In this document: positions 1-6,883 of the stretch, piece after piece
Layout: the number at the start of each line of letters is the position of its first letter
Numbering within the stretch: position 1 is the first letter of the stretch
Source: an uncultured Flavobacteriales bacterium
GTDB lineage: Bacteria > Bacteroidota > Bacteroidia > Palsa-965
Length of the DNA: 10,418 nt
Reading direction: 5' to 3'
Assembly (NCBI GenBank): GCA_946478675.1
Contig: CAMLEF010000143.1
Span: forward strand, 1-10,418
Program-made: the position numbers and the translations under genes
The notes under the pieces: model-generated
Told to the model about the DNA's origin: nothing
What the model saw: only the letters and a program-made list of their open reading frames with translations
Database searches by the model: none

Positions 1-30
1 AAAAAGGCACCCATTACGGATGCCTTTTTT
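1..30 (-). terminator. Rho-independent terminator of the VCBS-repeat gene
   Basis: On the minus strand a 7-bp stem (GGCATCC with GGGTGCC, one G-U pair) closes a 5-nt loop (plus-strand arms 6-12 and 18-24). The stem is flanked by A and T runs, so the transcript ends in five U residues. It lies about 20 bp downstream of the stop codon at 52. Read on the plus strand the stem has a C-A mismatch, so it fits the minus-strand gene better, although the symmetric A/T runs could make it work both ways. Confidence 0.78.
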
Positions 31-51
31 CATTGGAAAAAATCTTCAGTC

Positions 52-1866
52 TTATTCCACCATCAATCGCTCCGTAGCGATGCGCTGGTCTTTGTTCTTC
101 ACTTCGATCATGTAGAGGCCGCTGGTGAGGATGTCACTGCTGACTTCGATGATCGACTGCTGGAGCGCCTGCTGCGAGAACACGAGCTTGCCGTTGATGT
201 CGTAGATGTTCATCGACAGGTTGTTCAGTCCGTACTGAGCGAAGTTGTTGAGGTGGATGTAGGTGTTGTTGCCTGCCGCAACCGGGTTCGGAGCTACGCC
301 GATCGACAGCGCGTTCTGCGGAATGTTGTGCGTAGCCAGCGGCGACTGTCCTTCGTTCACCGTGTATTCCATGTCGCCGTTGAGGCCGAGCATATGATCG
401 ACTACGCCCGACGGCCAGATGATCACGAGGCTGTCGAGGGAAGTGGCGGCGCCGAGGCCGAAGTACAGCGAGAGCGAGTTCTGCAGGCCGTAACCTTCGC
501 CGGAGCGCACTTCACGCACCTGCACGCCCCACGATCCGTAGATCTTCATGATGGCGCCGATACCGTTTTTGTTCGACATGCCGGGAGTCGCGCCGCCCAC
601 GAGGTTGAATTTCACCCAATGGTTGCCGTTGCCCGCGCTGGCGTTCATCCAGACGTGGTCGTTCCTGCTGGTGGATGCGGTGTTGTAGAGGCTCGCGTAT
701 GAAGCGTAAACGTCGAGGAAGCCGTCACCGTTCAGGTCGCCGACGCCCTGGCCGCGGATGTAACGCTGCGTGCTGCTCGTCGTGTAAGGGAACGGCTGCG
801 GCGTAACCAGCGTGAACGTACCATTGCCGTTGCCGCGATAGAGATAGTGCGCGTCGCCCGTGATCAGCAGGTCGAGGAAACCGTCGTTGTCGAAATCGTG
901 GAAGCTGGCATTCTCGCCGAAGTAGGAAGTCGTAGTGGCAATACCGGAAGTCGCCATCACATTTGTGAAGACACCGTTGCCGTCGTTGATCATGAGCTTG
1001 CTGTTCACGTCGTAGTTGAGCACGAATGCATCCATGTCGCCGTCGTTGTCGATATCGCCCCAGGCCGTGCTCCAGCCCTGTGCGCCGTCGCGAAGACCGG
1101 TCCAGTTGGTAACATCCTGCGTGTAGGTGCCGTTGCCGTTGTTGATGAACACCTGGTCGATGCGGCGCGGATCGGTATTGCTGGAGATGCTCTGGCGGCA
1201 ATGCGTGATCATCAGGTCAACGAGGTTGTCGTTGTTGACGTCGGTCCAGATGGAAGCGTAGTTGCCGCTGTTGGAATCCGGGTCCATCAGGATCGGGAAC
1301 TGCGAAAGCGGCATCACCGACTGGTCGAATACCCAGCCGCCGGAAGTGCCGTTGCCCATATAGACTTTCGGCTTGCCGGTATCGTGGCAGATGAAAACAT
1401 CGAGAAAACCGTCGTTGTCGATGTCGGCGAAGTTGCAGCCCTGCGTGAAGACGCTGCCGCCGCCGTACGACGTGGTCATGTTTTGCAGCGTGAAAGAGCC
1501 GGCGGCATTCGACGTGAGCAGGTAGCCGTTGGAGCTGCTGCCCTGGAAAACGTCATTGTAACCGTCGTTGTTGTAATCGCCCACGCATAAGGCCCACGGC
1601 GTGCCGAAAGAACCGGTGTTGTAACGGACTTCCGTAAAAGCGGCGTTCGGCGCATTCTGGAACTCGAGGAACATTTTTTTGTTGGCGCTGTCGCGGACGA
1701 TATCGTCTTTGAAGTCGCCGTTCATATCGCAAACTCCGACCGCGTTACCGCTGTGAAACGTCGACGACGGCAGCAACGACGTCTGGTCGGTAAAAGGAGA
1801 AGCGATCTGGGCGCTCATGGCGAAAGGGAGCAGGCCGGCAGAAAGCAGAAGTAGCTGTTTTTTCAT
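52..1866 (-). CDS. Secreted FG-GAP/VCBS-repeat protein with ASPIC/UnbV domain and T9SS sorting signal
   Basis: This 604-residue protein starts with a clear signal peptide (KK, hydrophobic stretch, AMSAQ, about residues 1-20). It then carries seven FG-GAP/VCBS calcium-binding loops of the type DxNxDGxxD, near residues 47, 97, 148, 209, 271, 324 and 377, which predict a beta-propeller. Residues about 415-500 match the ASPIC/UnbV (CRTAC1-like) domain, with the hallmark WPSG at 484-487. The C-terminal ~85 residues (from about APNPVAAG, 525) are a T9SS type A sorting domain, with the usual YDINGK and SGLYMIEV patterns. The protein should be exported by Sec, carried across the outer membrane by the type IX system and released or attached at the surface. 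Its ligand or role cannot be read from the sequence; such proteins often take part in adhesion or carbohydrate interactions. It has its own terminator and appears unrelated to the respiratory genes that follow. Confidence 0.93.
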   Translation of the reverse strand: MKKQLLLLSAGLLPFAMSAQIASPFTDQTSLLPSSTFHSGNAVGVCDMNGDFKDDIVRDSANKKMFLEFQNAPNAAFTEVRYNTGSFGTPWALCVGDYNNDGYNDVFQGSSSNGYLLTSNAAGSFTLQNMTTSYGGGSVFTQGCNFADIDNDGFLDVFICHDTGKPKVYMGNGTSGGWVFDQSVMPLSQFPILMDPDSNSGNYASIWTDVNNDNLVDLMITHCRQSISSNTDPRRIDQVFINNGNGTYTQDVTNWTGLRDGAQGWSTAWGDIDNDGDMDAFVLNYDVNSKLMINDGNGVFTNVMATSGIATTTSYFGENASFHDFDNDGFLDLLITGDAHYLYRGNGNGTFTLVTPQPFPYTTSSTQRYIRGQGVGDLNGDGFLDVYASYASLYNTASTSRNDHVWMNASAGNGNHWVKFNLVGGATPGMSNKNGIGAIMKIYGSWGVQVREVRSGEGYGLQNSLSLYFGLGAATSLDSLVIIWPSGVVDHMLGLNGDMEYTVNEGQSPLATHNIPQNALSIGVAPNPVAAGNNTYIHLNNFAQYGLNNLSMNIYDINGKLVFSQQALQQSIIEVSSDILTSGLYMIEVKNKDQRIATERLMVE

Positions 1867-2036
1867 TTGGTGTGTTGTTTGGAAATACGAGATTAGGAAA
1901 TAATTCCCGCAAATTCAAGGGGTTGGCTGCAAATAAGCAGGCGCCGGCCGCTCGCCCCGGACGGTCGCAAAACAGGAGAAAATATGTGCGGTAAAGCATG
2001 CTGGCCCGGCATGAAGCTCTTCAGCAGGCCACGGAT

Positions 2037-2495
2037 TTACACCCAGAATTCATCCGGCCAGTTCTCGCATTCATTGGATGCTTCGTGCGCAAGCTGTTCC
2101 CCGAGGATCGTTACCTGTTCGGGTGTGATCACGGCCTGGATCTCCCCGAAGAGCTCCCGTTCTTCGAAACGAATATGCCGTTCCAGTTCTTCTTCGATCA
2201 GCATCACGGCCTTCAGCTCGTCATCGGTTTTGGTAAAGAGCCGTGTCAGCCGCAGGTGCTGTTGCCGGGCTTTTTTGATGAAAGGGTGAAGGTTGCCCAG
2301 GAGCGGGAACAGGAATTGCTCCTCTTCCTGGAAATGCGGCAGCAGGTGGTGCGAGTAGAAATGATCGCAATACGCTTTGATGCGCAGCGGGGCAATTCCC
2401 TTGCGAAGCCCCTGCCGGATCTTCCAGCAAAGGAGCAGGCCGTGGTGGTGCTCGTGGCTCAGTGGCCGCAGCACTTTATTTCGTTTGATCGGCAT
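2037..2495 (-). CDS. Small hemerythrin-domain protein
   Basis: This 152-residue soluble protein has no signal peptide and the histidine/glutamate pattern of a four-helix hemerythrin di-iron site. Candidate ligands are the cluster SHEHHH at 13-18, H54 with E58 (HFQEE, followed by FLFP), H80 (QQH), and H107 with E111 (HIRFEE, followed by LF). Bacterial proteins of this class bind O2 or NO at a non-heme di-iron centre; the exact role here is inferred. Its ATG lies inside the end of ric (20-nt overlap), so the two are almost certainly translated from one mRNA. With ric upstream and an Rrf2 regulator divergent, a part in NO or oxygen handling, or in delivering or sensing O2/NO for the same regulon, is the best guess. 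No convincing terminator was seen in the 170 bp downstream; a 5-bp hairpin near 1997-2013 lacks a U-tract. Confidence 0.85.
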   Translation of the reverse strand: MPIKRNKVLRPLSHEHHHGLLLCWKIRQGLRKGIAPLRIKAYCDHFYSHHLLPHFQEEEQFLFPLLGNLHPFIKKARQQHLRLTRLFTKTDDELKAVMLIEEELERHIRFEERELFGEIQAVITPEQVTILGEQLAHEASNECENWPDEFWV

Positions 2496-3225
2496 CGGCT
2501 AATTTGCTTTCAAGAGCGGTGGCACGGGGAAAAAGAATGTTATTCTCGAGATGAATGTGCAGGTGCAGGTCCTTCTCGAACTCATCCATCAGCGCAAAAG
2601 CGGTCCGGTACGTGTTGCATCCGTCGGGCGGCACAGTGTAATTGCTGCTAATGGCTCTCATCTGGCGGAAACGTTCGCCTTCGGTATCGTGCTCCGCGGT
2701 CATCGCTTCCACCGGGTTACGGATGGTGCCGAAGCCGGGACGCTGCAGCGGTTTGTTCTGGTTACGCGCCGCCACCATCCGGCGGATATAAGGGAAAAGC
2801 AGCAGCTCTTCTTTCTTCATATGCATGGCCAGCTCACCGGCGCTTTTTTCGAAAAGGTTTTTCAGCAGGTGAAGTTCCGCGTGCGCATCGCCATGCACGT
2901 CGCAGATTCGCACGAGATAGGTACGAATCTGAGGAATGGCGGCTTCGGTATAGCGATGATGTTTTTCTTCGATATGGTCCGCAAGCCGGTCGAGCGGCCA
3001 GTGCGCGAAATCGGGTACGGTAGGATCTTCCTCGCCGCCGACCGCCTGTTTCAACGCTTCTTCCAGCGCGCCCCGGTCGATCTTCGCGTCTTTACAAATC
3101 TCAGCCAGCGAACGATTCCCGTTACAGCAGAAGTCGATACCGAAGCGTTGAAATACATCCGCGGTGCGGTAATCGCCGGCGACGATCTCGCCGACGGTCA
3201 TTTCGGGTAGGGAAGAATGATCCAT
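2476..3225 (-). CDS. ric: Iron-sulfur cluster repair di-iron protein RIC (ScdA/YtfE family)
   Basis: This 249-residue cytoplasmic protein has both RIC-family domains. Residues ~8-65 are the ScdA_N (DUF542) domain with the signature GIDFCCNG (C33, C34). Residues ~75-235 are the hemerythrin-like di-iron domain, with H84, H135 and E139 (HMKKE), H179 (AEHD), and H223 and E227 (HIHLENNILFP) matching the ligand pattern of E. coli YtfE. Length and domain order are normal. RIC proteins repair Fe-S clusters damaged by nitric oxide or oxidants and are typically repressed by NO-sensing regulators such as NsrR. The gene diverges from an Rrf2-family regulator, with a perfect palindrome between them, which fits that control. 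The start at 3225 gives the usual short N terminus before the DUF542 domain. The gene overlaps the hemerythrin gene downstream by 20 nt, so the two form an operon. Confidence 0.93.
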   Translation of the reverse strand: MDHSSLPEMTVGEIVAGDYRTADVFQRFGIDFCCNGNRSLAEICKDAKIDRGALEEALKQAVGGEEDPTVPDFAHWPLDRLADHIEEKHHRYTEAAIPQIRTYLVRICDVHGDAHAELHLLKNLFEKSAGELAMHMKKEELLLFPYIRRMVAARNQNKPLQRPGFGTIRNPVEAMTAEHDTEGERFRQMRAISSNYTVPPDGCNTYRTAFALMDEFEKDLHLHIHLENNILFPRATALESKLADADQTK

Positions 3226-3281
3226 TGTCTTTTTTTTGAGCGGTTGACAGATGCGGCATATCTGTAGCGCGAAAGCCTCAT

Positions 3282-3289
3282 CGAAGGTA
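3282..3289 (-). promoter_or_regulatory. Possible -7 element of the ric promoter
   Basis: Read on the minus strand, TACCTTCG matches the Bacteroidetes -7 consensus TAnnTTTG at five of the six fixed bases. It lies about 57 bp upstream of the ric start and 6 bp from the edge of the 24-bp palindrome. The expected -33 region therefore falls inside the palindrome, and a repressor bound there would block transcription. The single-motif match makes this tentative. Confidence 0.4.
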
Positions 3290-3295
3290 AAATTT

Positions 3296-3319
3296 ATTTC
3301 GGATAATATTATCCGAAAT
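3296..3319. promoter_or_regulatory. Perfect 24-bp palindrome, probable operator between ric and the Rrf2 gene
   Basis: The arms ATTTCGGATAAT and ATTATCCGAAAT are exact reverse complements with no spacer. The palindrome lies in the divergent region, over the predicted -33 positions of both promoters. Rrf2-family regulators bind as dimers to such sites and commonly regulate themselves, so the regulator encoded immediately downstream is the obvious candidate ligand; that link is inferred. The inner half-sites GGATAA/TTATCC recur in a second inverted repeat upstream of the oxidase genes. Confidence 0.75.
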
Positions 3320-3329
3320 TAAAAAGATA

Positions 3330-3337
3330 TATCTTTG
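3330..3337 (+). promoter_or_regulatory. Bacteroidetes-type -7 element of the Rrf2 gene promoter
   Basis: TATCTTTG is a full match to the Bacteroidetes sigma-ABfr -7 consensus TAnnTTTG and is followed by C, as is common. It lies 19 bp upstream of the regulator's ATG, giving a short leader. The corresponding -33 region is covered by the palindrome at 3296-3319, an arrangement that fits autorepression. Confidence 0.65.
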
Positions 3338-3356
3338 CGCCACCAACAAGCACAGG

Positions 3357-3791
3357 ATGTTTTCCAAAGCATGTGAATACGGGATACGCGCTGCAATCTA
3401 TATTGCGGAACAATCGAGGGAAGGATTGCGTGTCAACCTGAAGGATATTTCCAGCCAGATCGATTCACCGGAAGCTTTTACCGCGAAGATCCTGCAGCAA
3501 TTGGCGAAAAGCGGCATCGTCACTTCCATCAAAGGGCCTGCGGGCGGCTTCGAAATAGCGCCTGCGAAGATGGAGAAGATTCGTCTCAGCCAGGTTGTTT
3601 CCGCAATCGACGGCGACGAAGTCTACACGGCCTGCGGGCTGGGGTTCAGGGAATGCTCGGCGCGCCAGCCCTGCCCGATGCACCACAAATTCAAAAAAAT
3701 CCGCAATGATCTCCGGCAAATGCTCGAAGGCACCACGCTGTTCGAGTTGTCTTCCGGCACCAAAAAAGGGTTGACCTTTCTCAAGCGCTAA
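3357..3791 (+). CDS. Rrf2-family transcriptional regulator with Fe-S-type cysteine triad (NsrR/IscR-like)
   Basis: This 144-residue protein has the normal Rrf2 length. The N-terminal winged helix-turn-helix begins MFSKACEYGIRA, contains the recognition region around residues 28-52, and has the conserved wing KGPAGGF (59-65). C93, C100 and C106 form a C-x6-C-x5-C triad in the loop where IscR, NsrR and RsrR bind an Fe-S cluster, followed by the usual C-PMHH/K-dimer helix. The spacing differs from the C-x5-C-x5-C of IscR and the C-x4-C-x5-C of E. coli NsrR, so the sensed signal cannot be assigned by motif alone. Its neighbours (ric, hemerythrin, cbb3-like oxidase, truncated hemoglobin) point to NO or redox sensing. 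It is divergent from ric and heads the oxidase gene row, and probably controls both through the two GGATAA/TTATCC palindromes. Confidence 0.9.
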   Translation: MFSKACEYGIRAAIYIAEQSREGLRVNLKDISSQIDSPEAFTAKILQQLAKSGIVTSIKGPAGGFEIAPAKMEKIRLSQVVSAIDGDEVYTACGLGFRECSARQPCPMHHKFKKIRNDLRQMLEGTTLFELSSGTKKGLTFLKR

Positions 3792-3806
3792 AAAATTTTA
3801 GTCCTA

Positions 3807-3836
3807 TTAAGGATAAAAAGGTCTTTTTATCCTTAA
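3807..3836. promoter_or_regulatory. 30-bp inverted repeat upstream of the oxidase genes, probable second operator
   Basis: Two 14-bp arms (TTAAGGATAAAAAG and CTTTTTATCCTTAA) are exact reverse complements around a central GT. The repeat begins 16 bp after the Rrf2 stop and ends 26 bp before the preferred oxidase start. It shares the GGATAA/TTATCC half-sites of the palindrome at 3296-3319, but here they are 10 bp apart rather than 2 bp. A terminator is less likely, because the T-run is inside the stem and the sequence after it (AATGC) is not U-rich. No good TAnnTTTG element was found nearby, so it is unclear whether a separate promoter starts here or whether the repeat modulates read-through from the regulator gene. 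Confidence 0.65.
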
Positions 3837-3862
3837 TGCACCACCTCAATTCAAATTCAATT

Positions 3863-5599
3863 ATGGAAAAGCGGGAATTACTGAGCGAGTCGGGCGTGAT
3901 CATTACGATCATACTCGTGATGATACCGATACTCGCGGGGGCAACGATAGCGATCGTAAAATCGTTCGGGTTGATCAGGAGATTTCGCCAGCAGAAAGCG
4001 CTGGAGGAATTGCGGGAACGGCTGGCCGCTATGCCGGCGGAAGAAGTGGCGGAGATGGAGAAGCGAAAGCAGGAGCAGGCGTATGTCGTTCCCCCGCGGG
4101 CGCTCAGCGGAGAAGATAATCCGGTCGACCGGAAAGGTCTTGTGCAGCGCGTGATGCAGGAGGACATCCGTCTTTTCGAAGCAAAAAAGAAAAGCCAGAA
4201 GCGACCGCCGGTTCCGCCGGAGCTGGCGAAGCTGGTGCTCTGGTACCTGGGCACAGCGGTTTTCTGGTTGGTTTTCGGAACAACTGCGGGCGAATATCTC
4301 GGGATAAAATTCAGCCGGCCCGATATCGATCATATCAGCTGGCTGAGCTTCGGCCGGTTGCGCCCGGTGCACACGAACGCGGTTTTTTGGGGATGGGCAT
4401 CGCTGGCGATGGTGGGACTGGGTTATTACGTCGTGTCGCGCGTCAGCAATGCGCCGGTGGCGAGCATTCGTCGCGGCTACCGTTCACTGATCAGCATGAA
4501 TGCGGCGGTGGTGCTGGGCTCGGTGCTGCTGATGGCCGGGATAAACAACGGGGGAGGCGAGTACCGCGAATACATCTGGCCGGTGATGGGCCTTTTCGGC
4601 TACGGCGTCGTGCTCTCGCTGGCTAATTTCATTCAAACGATTGCACGGCGAACGACGCGCGAGATTTACGTTTCCAACTGGTATATCGTATCCGCGATGA
4701 TGTTCCTGCTCGTGATCGCCTTCGTCGCTTACTGGCCCGGCTGGCAAACGGGGCTGGGAGAGTCGATCGTCCAGGGATATTACATGCACCAGGGCGTGGG
4801 CATGTGGTTCATGTTCTTCAACCTCGGCCTGATGTATTATTTCCTGCCGCAGCAGCTGAACAAGCCGATCTATTCCTACGGCATCGGTGTGCTCGCATTC
4901 TGGACGCAGATTCTTTTTTACTCCGTGATCGGCACACACCATTTTATTTTCAGCGCGATTCCGTGGTGGTTGCAAACGGTGGCCATCATCGGCAGCGTGG
5001 GCATGATCATTCCCGTCACGGCGGGCACGACGAATTTCCTCATGACGTTCAAGGGATCGTGGAGCAAGATCGCGAGCAGTTATACGCTTCCGTTTTATCT
5101 CGTCGGCATCATCTTTTATTTCACCGGGTCGATGCAGGGAACGGCAGAAGCGTTCCGTTTCACCAACCAGGCCTGGCACTTTACCGATTTTACCGTAGCG
5201 CATTCGCACCTGACGATGTACGGCATCATCAGCTTCATGCTCTGGGCGTTTATTTATGCGCTGGTGCCGCGGCTCACCGGGAAGGAACCTCCGCAGGTGA
5301 TGGTCGGCATTCATTTCTGGCTGGCGTTGACGGGGCTGCTTTTTTACACGATCCCGCTGATGATCGGCGGCACGTTGAAAGGACTGTCGTGGATGGATGG
5401 AAAGCCGTTCATCGAAAGTGTCCGGCTCATGGCCCCTTACTGGCTGTGGCGCGCCATAGGAGGAACGCTGATGTGGCTGTCGCACCTGGTGTTCGCCTAC
5501 AACTTCTGGCGCATGGTAGCAAAACGAAACGAAATCCATCTTCCGTCAACCGCGGCTGAAATGCTGGCGGCGCGTGAAGAAGCAATTACACAATCCTGA
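3863..5599 (+). CDS. ccoN: cbb3-type (C-family) heme-copper oxidase subunit I with N-terminal extension
   Basis: This 578-residue membrane protein is the catalytic subunit of a terminal oxidase reducing O2 at a heme b3-CuB centre. CcoN ligands are visible: H170 (RPVHTNAV) and H449 for low-spin heme, H447 (AHSH) for high-spin heme, and H309 (YYMHQGVG) with H359 and H360 (GTHH) for CuB. Y353, six residues before H359, sits where the cross-linked tyrosine of cbb3 oxidases lies. The FeB glutamates of NorB are absent (G313 replaces the first, four residues after the CuB histidine), which favours oxidase over NO reductase. An N-terminal membrane helix (~10-33) and a charged segment (~38-118) come before the normal core; ordinary CcoN is about 475 residues. 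The start at 3863 is preferred because the in-frame ATG at 3836 overlaps the inverted repeat. The diheme subunit follows after 10 nt. Confidence 0.9.
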   Translation: MEKRELLSESGVIITIILVMIPILAGATIAIVKSFGLIRRFRQQKALEELRERLAAMPAEEVAEMEKRKQEQAYVVPPRALSGEDNPVDRKGLVQRVMQEDIRLFEAKKKSQKRPPVPPELAKLVLWYLGTAVFWLVFGTTAGEYLGIKFSRPDIDHISWLSFGRLRPVHTNAVFWGWASLAMVGLGYYVVSRVSNAPVASIRRGYRSLISMNAAVVLGSVLLMAGINNGGGEYREYIWPVMGLFGYGVVLSLANFIQTIARRTTREIYVSNWYIVSAMMFLLVIAFVAYWPGWQTGLGESIVQGYYMHQGVGMWFMFFNLGLMYYFLPQQLNKPIYSYGIGVLAFWTQILFYSVIGTHHFIFSAIPWWLQTVAIIGSVGMIIPVTAGTTNFLMTFKGSWSKIASSYTLPFYLVGIIFYFTGSMQGTAEAFRFTNQAWHFTDFTVAHSHLTMYGIISFMLWAFIYALVPRLTGKEPPQVMVGIHFWLALTGLLFYTIPLMIGGTLKGLSWMDGKPFIESVRLMAPYWLWRAIGGTLMWLSHLVFAYNFWRMVAKRNEIHLPSTAAEMLAAREEAITQS

Positions 5600-5609
5600 G
5601 CGAAGAACG

Positions 5610-6602
5610 ATGAGCTTTTTCAATAATCACCGGACACTGTTCGGTACAGCTTTGGGGCTGTTCGTCACACTTACCCTGTTTGTTGCGCTTATCCCGGCCT
5701 TGGTCAACCAGCGCGAAAATGCACCGTTGCCGGGCGCTGTTCCCCTGAGCGCGGATGCGGCAGCCGGGAAAAAAGTTTTTATCGCCAACGGCTGCGTCGC
5801 CTGTCATTCCCAGCAGGTGAGAAATATCGACATGGACAGGATGTGGGGAAGCCGGCCCGGCATTGCGGCGGATTATGCAGGCAATACGCGCATCGATTTC
5901 TGGCGCAATACCGCCACGCTCATGGGCACCGAACGGACGGGCCCCGACCTGACCGACGTCGGCAACCGCCAGCCGGGCCTGGAGTGGAACCTGATCCATC
6001 TTTACCAGCCGAGATCGGTGGTAGCTGCTTCGGTGATGCCCGCTTACCCGTGGCTGTTCGAAATTAAAAGCGCGCCGGCAAAAGGAGATGTCGTGGTGAC
6101 GGTGCCCGCTGCCTTCCGCACGGATACCAACGGCACGATCGTCGCCACGAAGGAAGCGCTGCAACTCGTGGCCTACCTGCAGAGCCTGAAACAGGTGCCG
6201 CTTCCCGACGGAACGCCCGCGCCGGAATTTTTGTACCGCAGGCAAGCGCCGGTAACCGCGCAGAACAATCTTCCGGATGGCCGCGAGCTGTATGCCGCCA
6301 ATTGCCAGAGCTGCCACCAGGAAAACGGCGAAGGGCTTAAAGGAGCTTTCCCTCCGTTGAAAGGAAGTCCCATCGTTACGGGCGACAGCCTGCAATTGTA
6401 CGTCACCATCATTATGAAAGGATACGACCCGCGCCCGGAATATGCAACGATGCCCGCGGTCGGCACCAATAACAACCTTACGCCGGAAGAAGTAACCGCG
6501 ATTATGAATTACGAGCGCTCCAGCTGGGGAAACAAGGCGGCCCCGCTCACCGTGGACGAAATCAGGAAGATTATGGAAATGATACAATCCCCCAAACCAT
6601 GA
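5610..6602 (+). CDS. ccoO: Diheme oxidase subunit: CcoO-like domain fused to a CcoP-like cytochrome c domain
   Basis: This 330-residue protein is anchored by one N-terminal helix (~10-32) and carries two periplasmic heme c domains. The first is CcoO-like: CVACH at 62-66 followed by SQQVR, then RTGPDL (109-114), the HLYQPR motif (130-135) and axial M143 in SVMPAYPW. The second, after a linker near 195-222, is a class I cytochrome c domain of the kind found in CcoP: CQSCH at 232-236, then QENGEG, and axial M281 in ATMPAVG. It should pass electrons from a donor cytochrome c to the CcoN heme-copper site. Canonical cbb3 oxidases have CcoO and a diheme CcoP as separate proteins; here one heme domain seems to have moved onto CcoO and another to be missing. 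An upstream in-frame ATG at 5574 would overlap ccoN by 26 nt; 5610 leaves a short N-in tail before the anchor and is preferred. The stop overlaps the next start as ATGA. Confidence 0.88.
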   Translation: MSFFNNHRTLFGTALGLFVTLTLFVALIPALVNQRENAPLPGAVPLSADAAAGKKVFIANGCVACHSQQVRNIDMDRMWGSRPGIAADYAGNTRIDFWRNTATLMGTERTGPDLTDVGNRQPGLEWNLIHLYQPRSVVAASVMPAYPWLFEIKSAPAKGDVVVTVPAAFRTDTNGTIVATKEALQLVAYLQSLKQVPLPDGTPAPEFLYRRQAPVTAQNNLPDGRELYAANCQSCHQENGEGLKGAFPPLKGSPIVTGDSLQLYVTIIMKGYDPRPEYATMPAVGTNNNLTPEEVTAIMNYERSSWGNKAAPLTVDEIRKIMEMIQSPKP

Positions 6603-6883
6603 GAAAGTCCCGGAAGATTTTCCTGCTGTTTGTTTTGCCGGCGCTGTCCGTTTTGCCGCAGGCTGCGATTGCCTGTGAAGCCTGCCAGCGACAGCAGCCC
6701 CGCATTACCCGCGGCCTCACGCACGGCACAGGGCCCGAAAGCAACTGGGACTGGCTGATCGTTTCAGGAGTGACGCTGATCACCGTCGTTACGTTCGTGC
6801 TTGCCGTACGTTACCTCGCCCGTCCCGGCGAAAAGAATGTCACTCACATCAAGAACATCATAACTGCATTGGAAAATGAATGA
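6599..6883 (+). CDS. Small membrane protein with exported CxxC motif, oxidase-associated
   Basis: This 94-residue protein has an N-terminal signal sequence (~1-25), then CEAC (C26, C29) at the predicted mature N terminus, a short polar stretch with RGLTHGTGPESNWDW (38-52), one membrane helix (~52-72) and a basic cytoplasmic tail. The CxxC is not followed by H, so it is not a heme c site. The first cysteine sits directly after AIA, so lipidation is conceivable, but the lipobox is imperfect. It overlaps the diheme subunit by 4 nt (ATGA) and the next gene by 8 nt, so it is made with the oxidase. A small accessory subunit comparable in position to CcoQ, or a copper or thiol-redox assembly factor, is possible; no family is assigned with confidence. 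Confidence 0.75.
   Translation: MRKSRKIFLLFVLPALSVLPQAAIACEACQRQQPRITRGLTHGTGPESNWDWLIVSGVTLITVVTFVLAVRYLARPGEKNVTHIKNIITALENE

Noticed and set aside
253..1590. Long open frames on the plus strand opposite the VCBS-repeat gene, and one in another minus-strand frame
   Set aside because: Their translations are low-complexity (runs of V, A, H, R) and show no domains; they mirror the GC-biased codons of the real secreted protein.
1867..2036. Promoter or terminator elements in the gap between the VCBS-repeat gene and the hemerythrin gene
   Set aside because: Only a 5-bp hairpin (1997-2013) without a U-tract and a one-mismatch -7-like TGAATTTG (minus strand, 1910-1917) without a well-placed -33 element were found; neither is strong enough to annotate.
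3807..3836. Inverted repeat as a Rho-independent terminator after the regulator gene
   Set aside because: The stem is A/T-rich, the loop is only about two bases unless pairs open, and the following sequence has no U-tract. An operator fits better.
3836..3862. Earlier in-frame ATG (3836) for the oxidase subunit I
   Set aside because: It overlaps the last base of the 30-bp inverted repeat and adds only nine polar residues; 3863 gives a normal start before the first helix.
3863..5599. Nitric oxide reductase (NorB) identity for the heme-copper subunit
   Set aside because: The CcoN tyrosine six residues before the His pair is present and the two FeB glutamates of NorB are not seen; the sequence around GTHH and after it follows CcoN.
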